From contig NC_085124.1 in the NCBI RefSeq assembly GCF_030269925.1, positions 3,906,001-3,970,000 of the forward strand: a stretch of 64,000 nucleotides of DNA. Direction: 5' to 3'. Under the pieces are notes generated by a model. It ran no database searches, had not been told where the DNA came from, and worked only from the letters and a program-made list of their open reading frames with translations. Below, in pieces: positions 1 to 10,875 of this stretch; the first letter of the stretch is position 1, and each line of letters starts with the position of its first letter. The stretch comes from Bombyx mori. Lineage: Eukaryota; Arthropoda; Insecta; Lepidoptera; Bombycidae. A program made the position numbers and the translations under genes.

Positions 1-596
1 AATCATTTTACTCTTTTCGCAACAAAAAAAAACTTATACGTTGCTTTCGCATGTCCACTAACACAAATGTAGATTATCATATCTATAACAGTAACAATAG
101 CGTTTTATGATAACGTTATGCTGGTCCTTCGAACCGGATTGTTCACTTTCAAGAACGCCAGCTAGGGCTAATGACTTTGTTATATAACTTTAATGGCGAT
201 TAGGTAATTATAGCAGTAGAGATGATTGAATGCTACAAGTTATGTTATAATTATAATATCTTGTATATTCGTTGGCGCCATGTACCGTAGGTAAATACTT
301 TCAATTGATGCTATAAGACATCTCGAAGAATGTTTTAACGTTTTAATAATTTGAACGTTTTTCATCTTCTACTTTTTGTTCTTAAGTTTACATTAACTGG
401 ACTAGATTTAGGAGTAATAAATTTGTAATTAAGATACAATACAATCTTGCAGACCTCCGAGATCAAGAGTTTGCTGGTATCGCTCTCTGGTTAGTAAACT
501 ACCAGTCGATTTCTAAATTCGTTAGTATGTAAAGCTACTGCCTAGCAAGCTCGCTGTCTTATTTATCATAAGCCTTGTCCAGGTCACGTTATGATT
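1..596. other. Intergenic, nothing recognised
   Basis: AT-rich DNA without a convincing open reading frame, RNA gene or repeat that I can name. The Bm1 SINE tail starts at its right edge. Confidence 0.5.
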
Positions 597-1028
597 TTTT
601 ATTTTTTATTTTATTGCTTAGATGGGTGGACGACCTCACAGCCCACCTGGTCTTAAGTGCTTACTGGAGCCCATAGACAGCCACAACGTAAATGCACCAC
701 CCACCTTGAGATATAAGTTCTAAGGTCTCAAGTATAGCTACAACGGCTGCCTCACCCTGCAAAACGCATTACTGCTTCACGGCAGAAATAGGCAGGGTGA
801 TGGTACCTACCCGCGCGGACTCACAAGAGGTCCTACCACCAGTAATTACGCAAATAATTTTGCGGGTTTCATTTTTATTACACGATGTTATTCCTTCACC
901 GTGGAAATCAATGATGAACATTTGTTGAGTACGTATTTCATAAGAAAAATTGGTGCCCGCCTGAGATTCGAACACCGGCGCATCGATCATCACTAATGCA
1001 CCGGACATCGAATAGGCCACGAAGACTT
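597..1028 (-). repeat. Bm1 SINE, near full length
   Basis: Read on the minus strand it has the Bm1 layout: a tRNA-like head (about 1026-950, with the B-box-like GATTCGAACACC seen on the plus strand), a middle part, the block beginning GGTGGTAGGACCTCTTGTGAG, and an end CATCTAAGCAATAAAA followed by an A-rich tail. The orientation follows from the A tail at the low-coordinate end. Confidence 0.85.
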
Positions 1029-1319
1029 AAAAAAAAACATACGACCATATGACCATAAAAAAACCTATCTTATCTTTTCGTGAAGTTCGAAATTGAATTA
1101 AATATATGAGACGAAACAACGCTACGCTGCAACTATTACTAAACGAATTGATAATAAAAACATCCCTTGAGGTGTCAGCACTAACTATCTTAAGAGTCAA
1201 ACCACAGAGATTACGAACCAGAAAAACAGAAACATTTGTTTTTTTTAAATACCACATACAAAGACAAACGAAAACAAAACAGTTTCTTAGATCTTTATTC
1301 GTAAACTTTTATTTAAATA

Positions 1320-1590
1320 CTAGCTGACCCGGCAGACTTCGTAGTGCCTCAATCCATAAACAAAAGACCTAAACTTTTGTATAAAATAAACTTAAAACAA
1401 ACAAAAGGAAAACAAAGGAAAAACAAAATTGTTATTTTTATTTAATTCCGAACAATTTCATATTTATCTACCTTTTAAACCTTCTCTGGACTTCCACAAA
1501 TAGTTCAAGACCAAAATTAGCCAAATCGGTCCAGCCGTTCTCGAGTTTTAGCTAGACTAACGAACAGCAATTCATTTTTATATATATAGA
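1320..1590 (-). mobile_element. Non-autonomous Helitron, family with GGGTCAGCTAG end
   Basis: On the minus strand the element begins TCTATATATATAAAAATG and ends with CTAG, inserted between A and T as Helitrons do. Sister copies lie at 2121-2411, 22567-22856 and 42546-42839. It has no coding capacity. Confidence 0.7.
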
Positions 1591-2120
1591 TTCTTAATAA
1601 AAGTTTATTGGCATCCGGCTCAACTGCAGCAGTAAAAAATCTAATTTCGTAATAAAAGCCATTTTGTTTGCCGGAAACGTGCGGATAGGCCCATGAAATC
1701 TAGTACTAGCCCAGAAAAACACATCGCGAACACCTACTCTCATCTTGTAATTTGATATCGAAGAATCCAAGACTGTCTTGAAATAGGATAACCTTGACCC
1801 GAAAGATCTTTTGCTTGTTATTTCATCGTGAAACTCATTCGTAACTACCTATTTTTAACATATCCTTTTGGGAAATTGGTGCTATCCCTATACCTAAGAT
1901 TTTAACTCACAGATAGCCGTCGTTAAGCCATCAATATTCTATCAGAATATGTAAAGAGAATATAAAATTACGCTAAACTAATAGACAATCTTAATCTTCT
2001 GTCCGTGTCCGTAACATACTTAGTGAGCTCCTCCAAAATGGCTGGACCTGTTTTTGAAATTTTTTGTGTGTTCATGTGAAGTCGGTAATAGTTTAGATTC
2101 ACAATTCGGTCTACTATCAA

Positions 2121-2491
2121 TATACTTAGATAAATAAATGAATTGCTGTTCGTTAGTCTCGCTAAAACTCGAGAACGACTGGACCGATTTGGCTAATTTT
2201 AGTCTTGAATTATTTGTGGAAGTCCAGAAAATGTTTAAAAGGTAGATAAATTATGAAAATGCTCGGAATTATATATAAATTACAATTTTGTTTTCCCTTT
2301 GATGTGTCGTCCCCCATCGGACGGATTCCTTTGGTTTGTTTTAAGTTTATTTTATACAAAAGTTTAGGTCTTTTATTTATCGATTGAGGCAGCTGCTGCC
2401 GGCTCAGCTAGTTTTTTTAATATATATACATTTGTTTTTAATTTTGAATTTTTTGGATTGAAGACAGGACAATGTCTGCCGGGTCCGCTAG
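2121..2491 (+). mobile_element. Helitron remnants, same family
   Basis: 2121-2411 is a diverged copy of the 1320-1590 family with a CTAG end at 2408-2411. A second short 3' end (GTCTGCCGGGTCCGCTAG) finishes at 2491. The 5' end is degraded. Confidence 0.6.
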
Positions 2492-2494
2492 TAG

Positions 2495-3248
2495 GAAGAT
2501 AAAGCTACAGCTGTTTGTTTTACGCGGTATTATTGAAATAGCGCCTAAACCAACGTTTCTCTTTCGAAACTAATTCTATGCCTTAATAAATCAATTTAAT
2601 TTCCTTAACGAATTCAGAACAAAATTAATCAAGGTATTAGGTATTAGAAACTTGAATTTCTTAAATTATAACGTTTTGAAACAAACGATTCACGTTTTTC
2701 ACGGTTTTGCAATAAACACTTCACGGTAACTTAACTTTTAGATTTCTAGATTTACGTTTAGGCAATAGTACAGTAATTAAGGCACGTTATTCACTTTTTA
2801 ACGATTAAATGATTAAGCATTAGAATGAAAAAACAATGAGAACATAAAAAAAAAATTGTTTAAATAATATAGATTATCTATAAACTTTCTGTTTTTTTTT
2901 TTATATTTCGTTTATAGATAGTTATAGATATTAGATTTAATACTAAATAAGTACGGTAATTCAACGTCCACGAAAAGAGTAGATTTGACAGTGAAAGAAG
3001 ATTTAAAGTTTCAGGGGTAAAATGCCCTCCTTGTCCGGTCAATATCTGTGCCGAAACAGTCTCATGTTTAGGCTTAAGAGTAGAATAATCGTTATCCCGA
3101 TACGATTGAGGCTCTAATTGACCCAATGGCAGCGATGTCTATGGGCTTTGAGTACATCTATTTAGGTAATGAGCCAATCGAAGGAATTCATTAACTTATT
3201 TATTTTAATGTTACGTTTCGAACAATATTTTCCTGTATATATATCATA
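2495..3248. other. Intergenic, nothing recognised
   Basis: AT-rich with short homopolymer runs and no supported gene or named repeat. Confidence 0.4.
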
Positions 3249-3498
3249 CTAGCCGTACTCGTCCGCTTCGCTGGGCATTTAAAATTAACATTATTATTTC
3301 TCACCCCCAGGAAAAATCTCATCATTAACGCCCCCGCAACTGGTGTAGGGAGTCCAACACTCATACAAATATTAGCCTATCAATTAAGTACATGTATTTT
3401 CTACATGGATACCAAGTTTTAAGTCAATCGGATGCATGGTTCAGTAGTTATAACGGAACATTGGTAAAAACCACTGTAGATTTATATATTAGTATAGA
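3249..3498 (-). mobile_element. Non-autonomous Helitron, family with TACGGCTAG end
   Basis: On the minus strand it starts TCTATACTAATATATAAA and ends CTAG at 3252-3249. Copies at 12513-12727 and 62706-62924 share the same ends and interior. Confidence 0.65.
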
Positions 3499-3974
3499 TT
3501 TTAATAACAAAATAAAATAATAATAAAGAAAAAAAAATTAAGATCAAATAAAAAGACTTGCCTGAAAAATAAGTCCTCACAGCATGAGTTTATAAACAAC
3601 AACAAAAAAAAATGAATTTGACAGTTCTAAATTCGAAATTTCGTTACCGATCATGCGCATTGAACACGCGCGCATTCGCAACTAACGCCCTACCACCTAC
3701 CGTTCTACCACCTGACCACCACTACAAGATTTCTTGACCCGTGATGTAGTTATTGTCTCTAAATTCGTACAGATATGATCAAAATGTTGTTTGTTATAAT
3801 TTGATTGACAAAGCATGTATTAATCTTTTTTTTTTTAAATATTTTATGGCATAGTAACGAGTACTATTCAGACAAAATAATTTTGAACACAAAGGCAAGT
3901 TCACCGGGACAATCATCGAGGTCATCCCAAAACAAGTCATTTGTAAGAGTATACAAATTGAACAGTTCAAAAAA

Positions 3975-4318
3975 AATATTTTATTTTATAGCCGTATCGG
4001 CAGACGAGCCTACGGCCCACCTGATGGTGAGTAGTTACCGTCGCCCATGGACTTCAGCAATGCCAGGGGCGGAGCCAAGCCGCTGCCTACCGTTTAATAC
4101 TCTCCACAAGCCTCGTTTCCACAAGCCACAAGACGGACGTGTCGTAGTGCTCGGGAAACACCGTGGAGGGGAGCTCACTCCAAAACCGGATGGTACGTGG
4201 CAAAAAAGATCCAGGTAGTATGGATGAACTCTACTCCGCTGGCGGGCGGTGTGATGGTAAAAACGAGATGATGGTATCATCTCAAACAATTCCTCAAAGT
4301 ACTCCCCATGGAACACAA
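3975..4318 (-). mobile_element. 3' end of a CR1/jockey-like LINE, truncated
   Basis: The minus strand shows the C-terminal end of a reverse transcriptase ORF (FEMIPSS, then FFKRGLW- and [15 protein letters not shown] words) and the non-coding 3' tail. It is frame-damaged: the strand matches the better copy at 58205-58560 but carries indels near 4120-4160. The T run before it is the A tail of the minus-strand insertion. Confidence 0.7.
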
Positions 4319-4441
4319 GGGGGAAAATGGGACATACATAACATTGTCAAATACAACAAAAAGAACAAACAAGCAGGAAACCAGGCCAGAAAACGTTCGG
4401 ATTGTTTTTATATTTTTATATTTAGAGATTTATATTTTATA

Positions 4442-4647
4442 CTTAGATGAGTGGACGATCTCATCCACTCATCTACGACGTCAATGCGGCCACCCACCTT
4501 GAGATATGAGTTCTAAGGTCTCAGTACAGTTACAACGGCTGCCCCACCCCTAAAACCGAAACGCATTACTGCTTCACGGCGGAAATATGCAGGGTGGTGG
4601 TATCTACTCGTGCGGACTCACAAGCCGTCCTACCACCAGTAAGTAAG
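4442..4647 (-). repeat. Bm1 SINE, 3' part only
   Basis: Matches the 3' half of Bm1 in reverse, from the CATCTAAG end to GGTGGTAGGAC. It lacks the tRNA-like head. Confidence 0.8.
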
Positions 4648-4845
4648 TAAGCAGAAGAACGTTGACATTTTAATTCAAAGTAAACAATTCATTTCATATT
4701 TTAAAACCGATCAACAACCTCTCTGTTGTCTATCGATATAGCGCCGATACGCTCTGTTTATTAATTTAAACTAGTAATTCTTTTTATCAAGTTGTTATAA
4801 TATTTACCAAAAATAACATCAAAATCACTGTAAAACCCTAACTAT

Positions 4846-5110
4846 ATATCGACGCTTGAAAGACAAACGTGACTAAGCGACAATAACTGCTTTTTACATA
4901 AATGATAGGCAATAACCTTATTCGATGCACAAAAAATATATATTTCTAGGTCTATTAAAATCATTTCAATCCTACAGCTACTAGCTAGATTCTACTACAG
5001 CTAGATTCGTTAAAATATTTTTTTTTCCTCAGGTATTTCAACTTTAATTTAGTCTACTGTAAAATTCACGCATTGTCGCTTAGTCACGTTTGCCTTTCAA
5101 GCGTCGATAT
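4846..5110. mobile_element. MITE-like element with 39-bp inverted termini
   Basis: The arm at 4846-4884 (ATATCGACGCTTGAAAGAC...) is repeated in reverse at 5072-5110 with one mismatch that I can see. The interior is AT-rich and has no ORF. The length (265 bp) and long arms fit a non-autonomous DNA transposon; the superfamily is unknown. Confidence 0.65.
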
Positions 5111-5423
5111 GTATTCTAAGATATCTAATATGTATCTATACAAATATACGATTCGATAAAGCATAATGCGGTATTCTAAAAACTGTATGATCATACTTTT
5201 ATTATATAAGTTCAATAAATATTATATCATTCTCTACAGAGCTCTTGTACACTCATCTCTTTTAATTGGTCTAATGATATGTTTCTCATATCTACGCATT
5301 TCTGGATTTATTAAAGAAATAAGCTGGAGCTTTGTCCTTGATATCTCTATTACCATCTAATGTTTTTCTATGTCATGTTTATAAATCAATAAATAAATAA
5401 ATAGATGAAATAGACATTTCTAG

Positions 5424-5600
5424 GTGGGTGGACAAGCTCACAGCCCACCTGGTGTGAAGTGGATGAAGTTTCAAGTATAGTTATAACAACGGCTGCCCCA
5501 CCCTTCAAGCCGAAACGCATTATTGCTTCACGGCAGAAATAGGCAGGGCGGTGGTACCTACCCGTGCGGAACTCATAAGAGTTCTCACCATTAGTAAATT
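5424..5600 (-). repeat. Bm1 SINE, 3' part, internally deleted
   Basis: Reverse Bm1 from GGTGGGTGGACAAGCTC to the CTCACCA end. About 70 bp of the usual middle are missing after AAGTGGATG. Confidence 0.75.
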
Positions 5601-5995
5601 GTCGATAATTCGTTCACGTTTAAACACTATACAATCCTCATTTCAAAGGCACTTTCTTCGATCCTTATAGCAACACGGAAAAGGATAATATTAAATACAA
5701 ATCGAAAGAGATTATACGTATTGAATAGCAATGAAATTAATTTACTTTCGCTTTCCAATGTGTTCGATAACAGTATGGTCTGAGAGCGGCGGAATAATGC
5801 AATGTTATGATTTCAAAATGGATGCGGAATATTTAAAATGCTAGCATAAAATATCGTGCACCTGGCTCTCGCCTAAACACAAAACGTTTTTTTGATGTGA
5901 AACATATCCATAGCCGTAAAAACAATTACTGACGTGGCGACGTGTCACCGCACTATAATATTGCACTTTCATTATGCCAGACGAATTTCTTATCA

Positions 5996-6238
5996 TTTTT
6001 TATTTATTGCTTGGATAGGTGGACGAGCTCACAGCCCACCTGGTCTTAAGTGGTTACTGGAGCCCATAGACATCTACAACGTAAATGCGCCACCCACCTT
6101 GAGATATAAGTTCTAAGGGTCTCAGTATAGTTACAACGGCTGCCCCACCCTTCAAACCGAAACGCATTACTGCTTCACGGCAGAAATAGGCAGGGTACCT
6201 ACCCGTGCGGACTCATAAGAGGTCCTACCACCAGTAAA
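5996..6238 (-). repeat. Bm1 SINE, 3' part
   Basis: Typical reverse Bm1 3' half, TTATTGCTTGGATAGG to CCTACCACCAGTAA, with T-rich sequence at the low edge as the A tail. Confidence 0.85.
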
Positions 6239-6239
6239 A

Positions 6240-6914
6240 ATATCTGGTCATAAACTAGTCTATTCGTGACATAAATGTCAATGTTCTAGATCTACCAGCC
6301 TTCCCGCGATTGATCTTTTTTTTGTTTTCTTGTAAGCCATAATAACTTACCTACTTATATAAATAATGTACATATTTATCTGAATTCAAAAAAAAAAAGA
6401 GGCCTCTAATTTTAATTTTAATGTCGTTTTGTTGTTTTCTTCTGTGTTTCCATAAATATTAATTCATAATTTGGAGTTTTAATTTTCTTCCTCATTTTCA
6501 GTTGTAAATAAAAACTGGAAGTTTTGTTGTAAAAGCCGTTTTCGAAAATATTACGCACGGGAATAAACTATTTCTCCATCATCATTATTCTCTTTTCATC
6601 GATTTACTCTTGACAGAACTATCGTGATCATCATGTATAGTTTCATTGGTCTGGGCACATCATGATTTCTCACGTCACCCTCGTTCTACAATACTACTAA
6701 CCATAAATACCTGTTTCAGTAATAATAATTCACACCATTTTCTCATGCAGGGCCCCGAAACTGAGATACTTTAAGACAAATATTTTTTCTATGGAAACTA
6801 GCGATATCTTGTAGCGGCTGCCCCCAAACTTATATGTTGTTAAAGTTAAGGCATTTCATTTAGGTATAACTAAACACAGAAAAAAAAAAAAACATACAAG
6901 TGTTTATCTATACA
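6240..6914. other. Intergenic, nothing recognised
   Basis: No supported gene or repeat. Confidence 0.4.
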
Positions 6915-7290
6915 TCTATACATATAAATAAAATTAGAGTGTCTGTTTGTAGTATTGAAACAATCGCTTTTTACTACATGCATATCAATATATATACGGA
7001 ATATATATACACCAAAATAACATTTTTTTACAATTTCGGTCTGTCTGTCTGTCTGTCTGTTTGTTCCGGCTAATCTCTGGAACGGCTGGACCGATTTTGA
7101 CGAGACTTTCACTGATAGGTAGCTGATGATATAACGAGTAACTTAGGCTACTTTTTTTAGACTAGCTTTGCTCCACGGCGTCACCCGCGGTTATTGTCAT
7201 ACCGTGGGTGACGCAACATCGCGGGACTCGGCTATAGATAATAAAATTTAATATTTCCGAAGCGAAGCGAGGGCTGGTTGCTCGTTTGTT
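6915..7290. mobile_element. Two abutting Helitron-like remnants
   Basis: 6915 to about 7160 (plus) matches the element at 46063-46330 and contains a run of five TCTG units near 7041. From 7162, CTAGCTTTGCTCCACGGCG reads as the reversed 3' end of another family, also seen at 13753-13885. Confidence 0.55.
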
Positions 7291-7494
7291 ATAAGAGTAG
7301 ACAAATTGATTAAATTTTATCAATGTGTGGTTTCTGAAAATTTACAAAATCCTTCATTAAAAATAAAATATAGGCAATATGTTACTGAAATCTACAGGAG
7401 CAATGAGAAACTAATCGAAGCGAAGCTATCTAGTAACTGACGCCCGTAAACATTTTTGTTGAATGCTTGAGTTTCTTATCTATAATTACTAGAG

Positions 7495-7915
7495 GTCCCG
7501 CAGTAGTCGAAATTCGACTATAATTAATTGGAATTGTAAGTTTGTACACTATTATGATTGTATTTTATACTTCTGTAATCACAAATTTCGCCAAGACTAC
7601 ACTATAAGAAATATTAACAAAGACAAACAATATTTAATCTCAATTAGACAACAGACGTCATGAACAAAAGTTTGACAATAAATAGTATGTATGCGTGTGT
7701 GCGTCAAATACATGGTATGTAGTGTGTGTAATGTTTTCTTTATTGATTTAATGTATCTTTTATGCATTATTTAGAAAAAATATTAGCATTTTGCACTTCT
7801 TCTCTATATTCTCTATAAGTGTGGAAAATGTCATACTCCTCCGTCCGCGCAATTTTCGTAAAAAGGGATAAAAAGTTTTTGCTTCACGTATTAATATATA
7901 GATTTTATGTGTATT
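7495..7915 (-). repeat. Dispersed repeat, family G
   Basis: The reverse complement matches 46690-47170: TTAATACGTGAAGCAAAAAC at one end, a core with TTTCCACACTTATAGAGAATAT, and a TCGAATTTCGA-type end. The class is unknown. Borders are approximate. Confidence 0.5.
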
Positions 7916-8213
7916 ATCTATGTTCTCATGCACCCGCAGTATAATGGAAAGAGAGTTGGTATTCGCGCATCGCCTCACCTGCACGTTGTATGCAATGCAG
8001 AAAGCATTAATGAAATCGTGCTATCATAATATGTGGAATTAGCAATACTGCCTTCTAATATATCTTCGATCTTGGACACCCTTCCAGTGCACCCTTTAAA
8101 TTGAATTGCTCTAAATCGATTTAAGAAATATGTTTAAATTTAATCATACTAAAGTCAATGGAATTTTGGTTCAATAGCCTGGCATACATTTCTCATCATT
8201 ACGATAGATTAGA

Positions 8214-9707
8214 CCCGGTTCCGACGGTATATCCAACCGCGTTATTAAACTTCTACCCGTCCAACTCATCGTGATGTTGGCATCTATTTTCAATGCCGCT
8301 ATGGCGAACTGTATCTTTCCCGCGGTGTGGAAAGAAGCGGACGTTATCGGCATACATAAACCCGGTAAACCAAAAAATCATCCGACGAGCTACCGCCCGA
8401 TTAGCCTCCTCATGTCTCTAGGCAAACTGTATGAGCGTCTGCTCTACAAACGCCTCAGAGACTTCGTCTCATCCAAGGGCATTCTTATCGATGAACAATT
8501 CGGATTCCGTACAAATCACTCATGCGTTCAACAGGTGCACCGCCTCACGGAGCACATTCTTGTGGGGCTTAATCGACCAAAACCGTTATACACGGGAGCT
8601 CTCTTCTTCGACGTCGCAAAAGCGTTCGACAAAGTCTGGCACAATGGTTTGCTTTTCAAACTATTCAACATGGGCGTGCCGGATAGTCTCGTGCTCATCA
8701 TACGGGACTTCTTGTCGAACCGCTCTTTTCGATATCGAGTCGAGGGAACCCGCTCCTCCCCACGACCTCTCACAGCTGGAGTCCCGCAAGGCTCTGTCCT
8801 CTCACCCCTCCTATTTAGCTTATTCGTCAACGATATTCCCCGGTCGCCGCCGACCCATTTAGCTTTATTCGCCGACGACACGACTGTTTACTATTCTAGT
8901 AGAAATAAGTCCCTAATCGCGAAGAAGCTTCAGAGCGCAGCCCTAGCCCTAGGACAGTGGTTCCGAAAATGGCGCATAGACATCAACCCAGCGAAAAGTA
9001 CTGCGGTGCTATTTCAGAGGGGAAGCTCCACACGGATTTCCTCCCGGATTAGGAGGAGGAATCTCACACCCCCGATTACTCTCTTTAGACAACCCATACC
9101 CTGGGCCAGGAAGGTCAAGTACCTGGGCGTTACCCTGGATGCATCGATGACATTCCGCCCGCATATAAAATCAGTCCGTGACCGTGCCGCGTTTATTCTC
9201 GGTAGACTCTACCCCATGATCTGTAAGCGGAGTAAAATGTCCCTTCGGAACAAGGTGACACTTTACAAAACTTGCATAAGGCCCGTCATGACTTACGCGA
9301 GTGTGGTGTTCGCTCACGCGGCCCGCACACACATAGACACCCTCCAATCCCTACAATCCCGCTTTTGCAGGTTAGCTGTCGGGGCTCCGTGGTTCGTGAG
9401 GAACGTTGACCTACACGACGACCTGGGCCTCGAATCAATTCGGAAATACATGAAGTCAGCGTCGGAACGATACTTCGATAAGGCTATGCGTCATGATAAT
9501 CGCCTTATCGTTGCCGCCGCTGACTACTCCCCGAATCCTGATCATGCAGGAGCCAGTCACCGTCGACGCCCTAGACACGTCCTTACGGATCCATCAGATC
9601 CAATAACCTTTGCATTAGATGCCTTCAGCTCTAATACTAGGGGCAGGCTTAGGGACCCCGGTAACCGTACTCGTCGAACTCGACAAAGAGGTCGACGTGC
9701 AACCTAA
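8214..9707 (+). CDS. Reverse transcriptase, C-terminal part (jockey-like LINE ORF2)
   Basis: An open frame of 497 codons with no host start codon. Reverse-transcriptase motifs are in order: SYRPISLLMSLGKLYERLL, EQFGFR, FFDVAKAFDKVWH (motif A aspartate), GVPQGSVLSPLLFSLFVND, FADDTTVYYSS (catalytic FADD), and a W/K-rich connection ending near QRGRRAT. The endonuclease and the reverse transcriptase N-terminus are absent because of 5' truncation. It copies LINE RNA at the integration site in intact elements; this copy cannot mobilise by itself. It is a transposon fragment, not a host gene. Confidence 0.9.
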   Translation, partial: PGSDGISNRVIKLLPVQLIVMLASIFNAAMANCIFPAVWKEADVIGIHKPGKPKNHPTSYRPISLLMSLGKLYERLLYKRLRDFVSSKGILIDEQFGFRTNHSCVQQVHRLTEHILVGLNRPKPLYTGALFFDVAKAFDKVWHNGLLFKLFNMGVPDSLVLIIRDFLSNRSFRYRVEGTRSSPRPLTAGVPQGSVLSPLLFSLFVNDIPRSPPTHLALFADDTTVYYSSRNKSLIAKKLQSAALALGQWFRKWRIDINPAKSTAVLFQRGSSTRISSRIRRRNLTPPITLFRQPIPWARKVKYLGVTLDASMTFRPHIKSVRDRAAFILGRLYPMICKRSKMSLRNKVTLYKTCIRPVMTYASVVFAHAARTHIDTLQSLQSRFCRLAVGAPWFVRNVDLHDDLGLESIRKYMKSASERYFDKAMRHDNRLIVAAADYSPNPDHAGASHRRRPRHVLTDPSDPITFALDAFSSNTRGRLRDPGNRTRRTRQRGRRAT

Positions 9708-9959
9708 CCCATGCATCAGCCCGCTGAGTTTCTCGCCGGATCTTCTCAGCGGGTCGCGATTCCGATCCGGTAGTAGATTCATTCGCGAAACAATTGCTCT
9801 TGAGTTGTTAGGTCTCCTTCGGAGGCGCTCGGGCAGTTGTTAGCAAATCCCACCCCTCTTGGCTGAGCCTTTGCTCGCCCACCTGTCCTGGTGAAACTGG
9901 AAAGGCCTTCGGGCCACCAGTAAACTTTCAATCATAAAAAAAAAAAAAAAAAAAAAAAA
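8214..9959 (+). mobile_element. Jockey-like non-LTR retrotransposon, 5'-truncated, with intact target-site duplication
   Basis: The insertion is bounded by GATAGATTAGA at 8203-8213 and again at 9960-9970, and ends in an A run of about 23. It therefore starts inside the reverse-transcriptase gene at CCCGGTTCC. The 3' UTR (9708-9936) carries a stem-loop (9720-9728 pairing with 9745-9753) and the GCTCGCCCACCTGTCCTGG block also present at 25947, 41340 and 42178. The perfect duplication and open frame suggest a fairly recent insertion. Confidence 0.9.
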
Positions 9960-9970
9960 GATAGATTAGA

Positions 9971-10549
9971 ATATAGCATCCAACTAATACACTCTCGAAC
10001 ACCTGAATCGAACCTCCTTGCTTTTATTAGATTTGGATAGAATTTCAAACTAAATGTATCTATTATTTACATTTAAATATTTTTTTTTTATTCTGTAATT
10101 ATAAAGGTTCAAGACCAATTACGTAACCAATTTTCTTCAACACTCACGTTTCAAAAACCACTAACCAGTCAAGACGCTTATGGTTAACCATAATGAGTGT
10201 TTTATCGCAAAATACTAAACAAATAACGGAACTATTAAATTAGACTTTAAAGTCTTAGCAGAAAGTTACATTTTTCTAAAACAGTAGCAGTTTAAATACG
10301 CCTCGAGCCCTTCACTTGAGAGATCAAGAACATAATGCACAGAAATGGTGCCTTCGAAATAAGCGGTTAAGAAATTGTTAACGACAATGTTAGGATAAAA
10401 CCTTATTTTACGGACTTTTTGCTGGAAATGAAATAAACTTGAAGAGTAGACTATTTTTTCTTATTAAAGTAGAGGTAAAATCTGATATTAGGACTATATA
10501 CCTAGTTTTGTTTTTCATTTAAACTAGTGTTGTGAGACTACCTAGAGTT
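9971..10549. other. Intergenic, nothing recognised
   Basis: No gene or named repeat supported. Confidence 0.4.
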
Positions 10550-10797
10550 ATTTTTTTTATTGCTTAGATGGGTGGACGAGCTCACAGCCCACCTGGTGTT
10601 AAGTGGTTACTGGAGCCCATAGACATCCACAACGTAAATGCGCCACCCACCTTGAGATATTAGTTCTAAGGTCTCAAGTATAGTTACAGCGGCTGCCCCA
10701 CTCTTCAAACCGAAACGCATAACTGCTTTACGGCAGAAATAGGCAGGGTGGTGGTACCCACCCGCGCGGACACACAAGAGGTCCTACCACCAGCAAA
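10550..10797 (-). repeat. Bm1 SINE, 3' part
   Basis: Reverse Bm1 from TTATTGCTTAGATGGGTGG to CCTACCACCAGCAA. Confidence 0.85.
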
Positions 10798-10875
10798 TGC
10801 ACACTGTAGGCATTAGCACACATTCCAAAGATTGAATATATTACATTACGTTATACGTTAAAATAGGAGTTATAA

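Noticed and set aside
9619..9843. Second open frame at the end of the LINE
   Set aside because: Overlaps the reverse-transcriptase frame and 3' UTR and has no motif.
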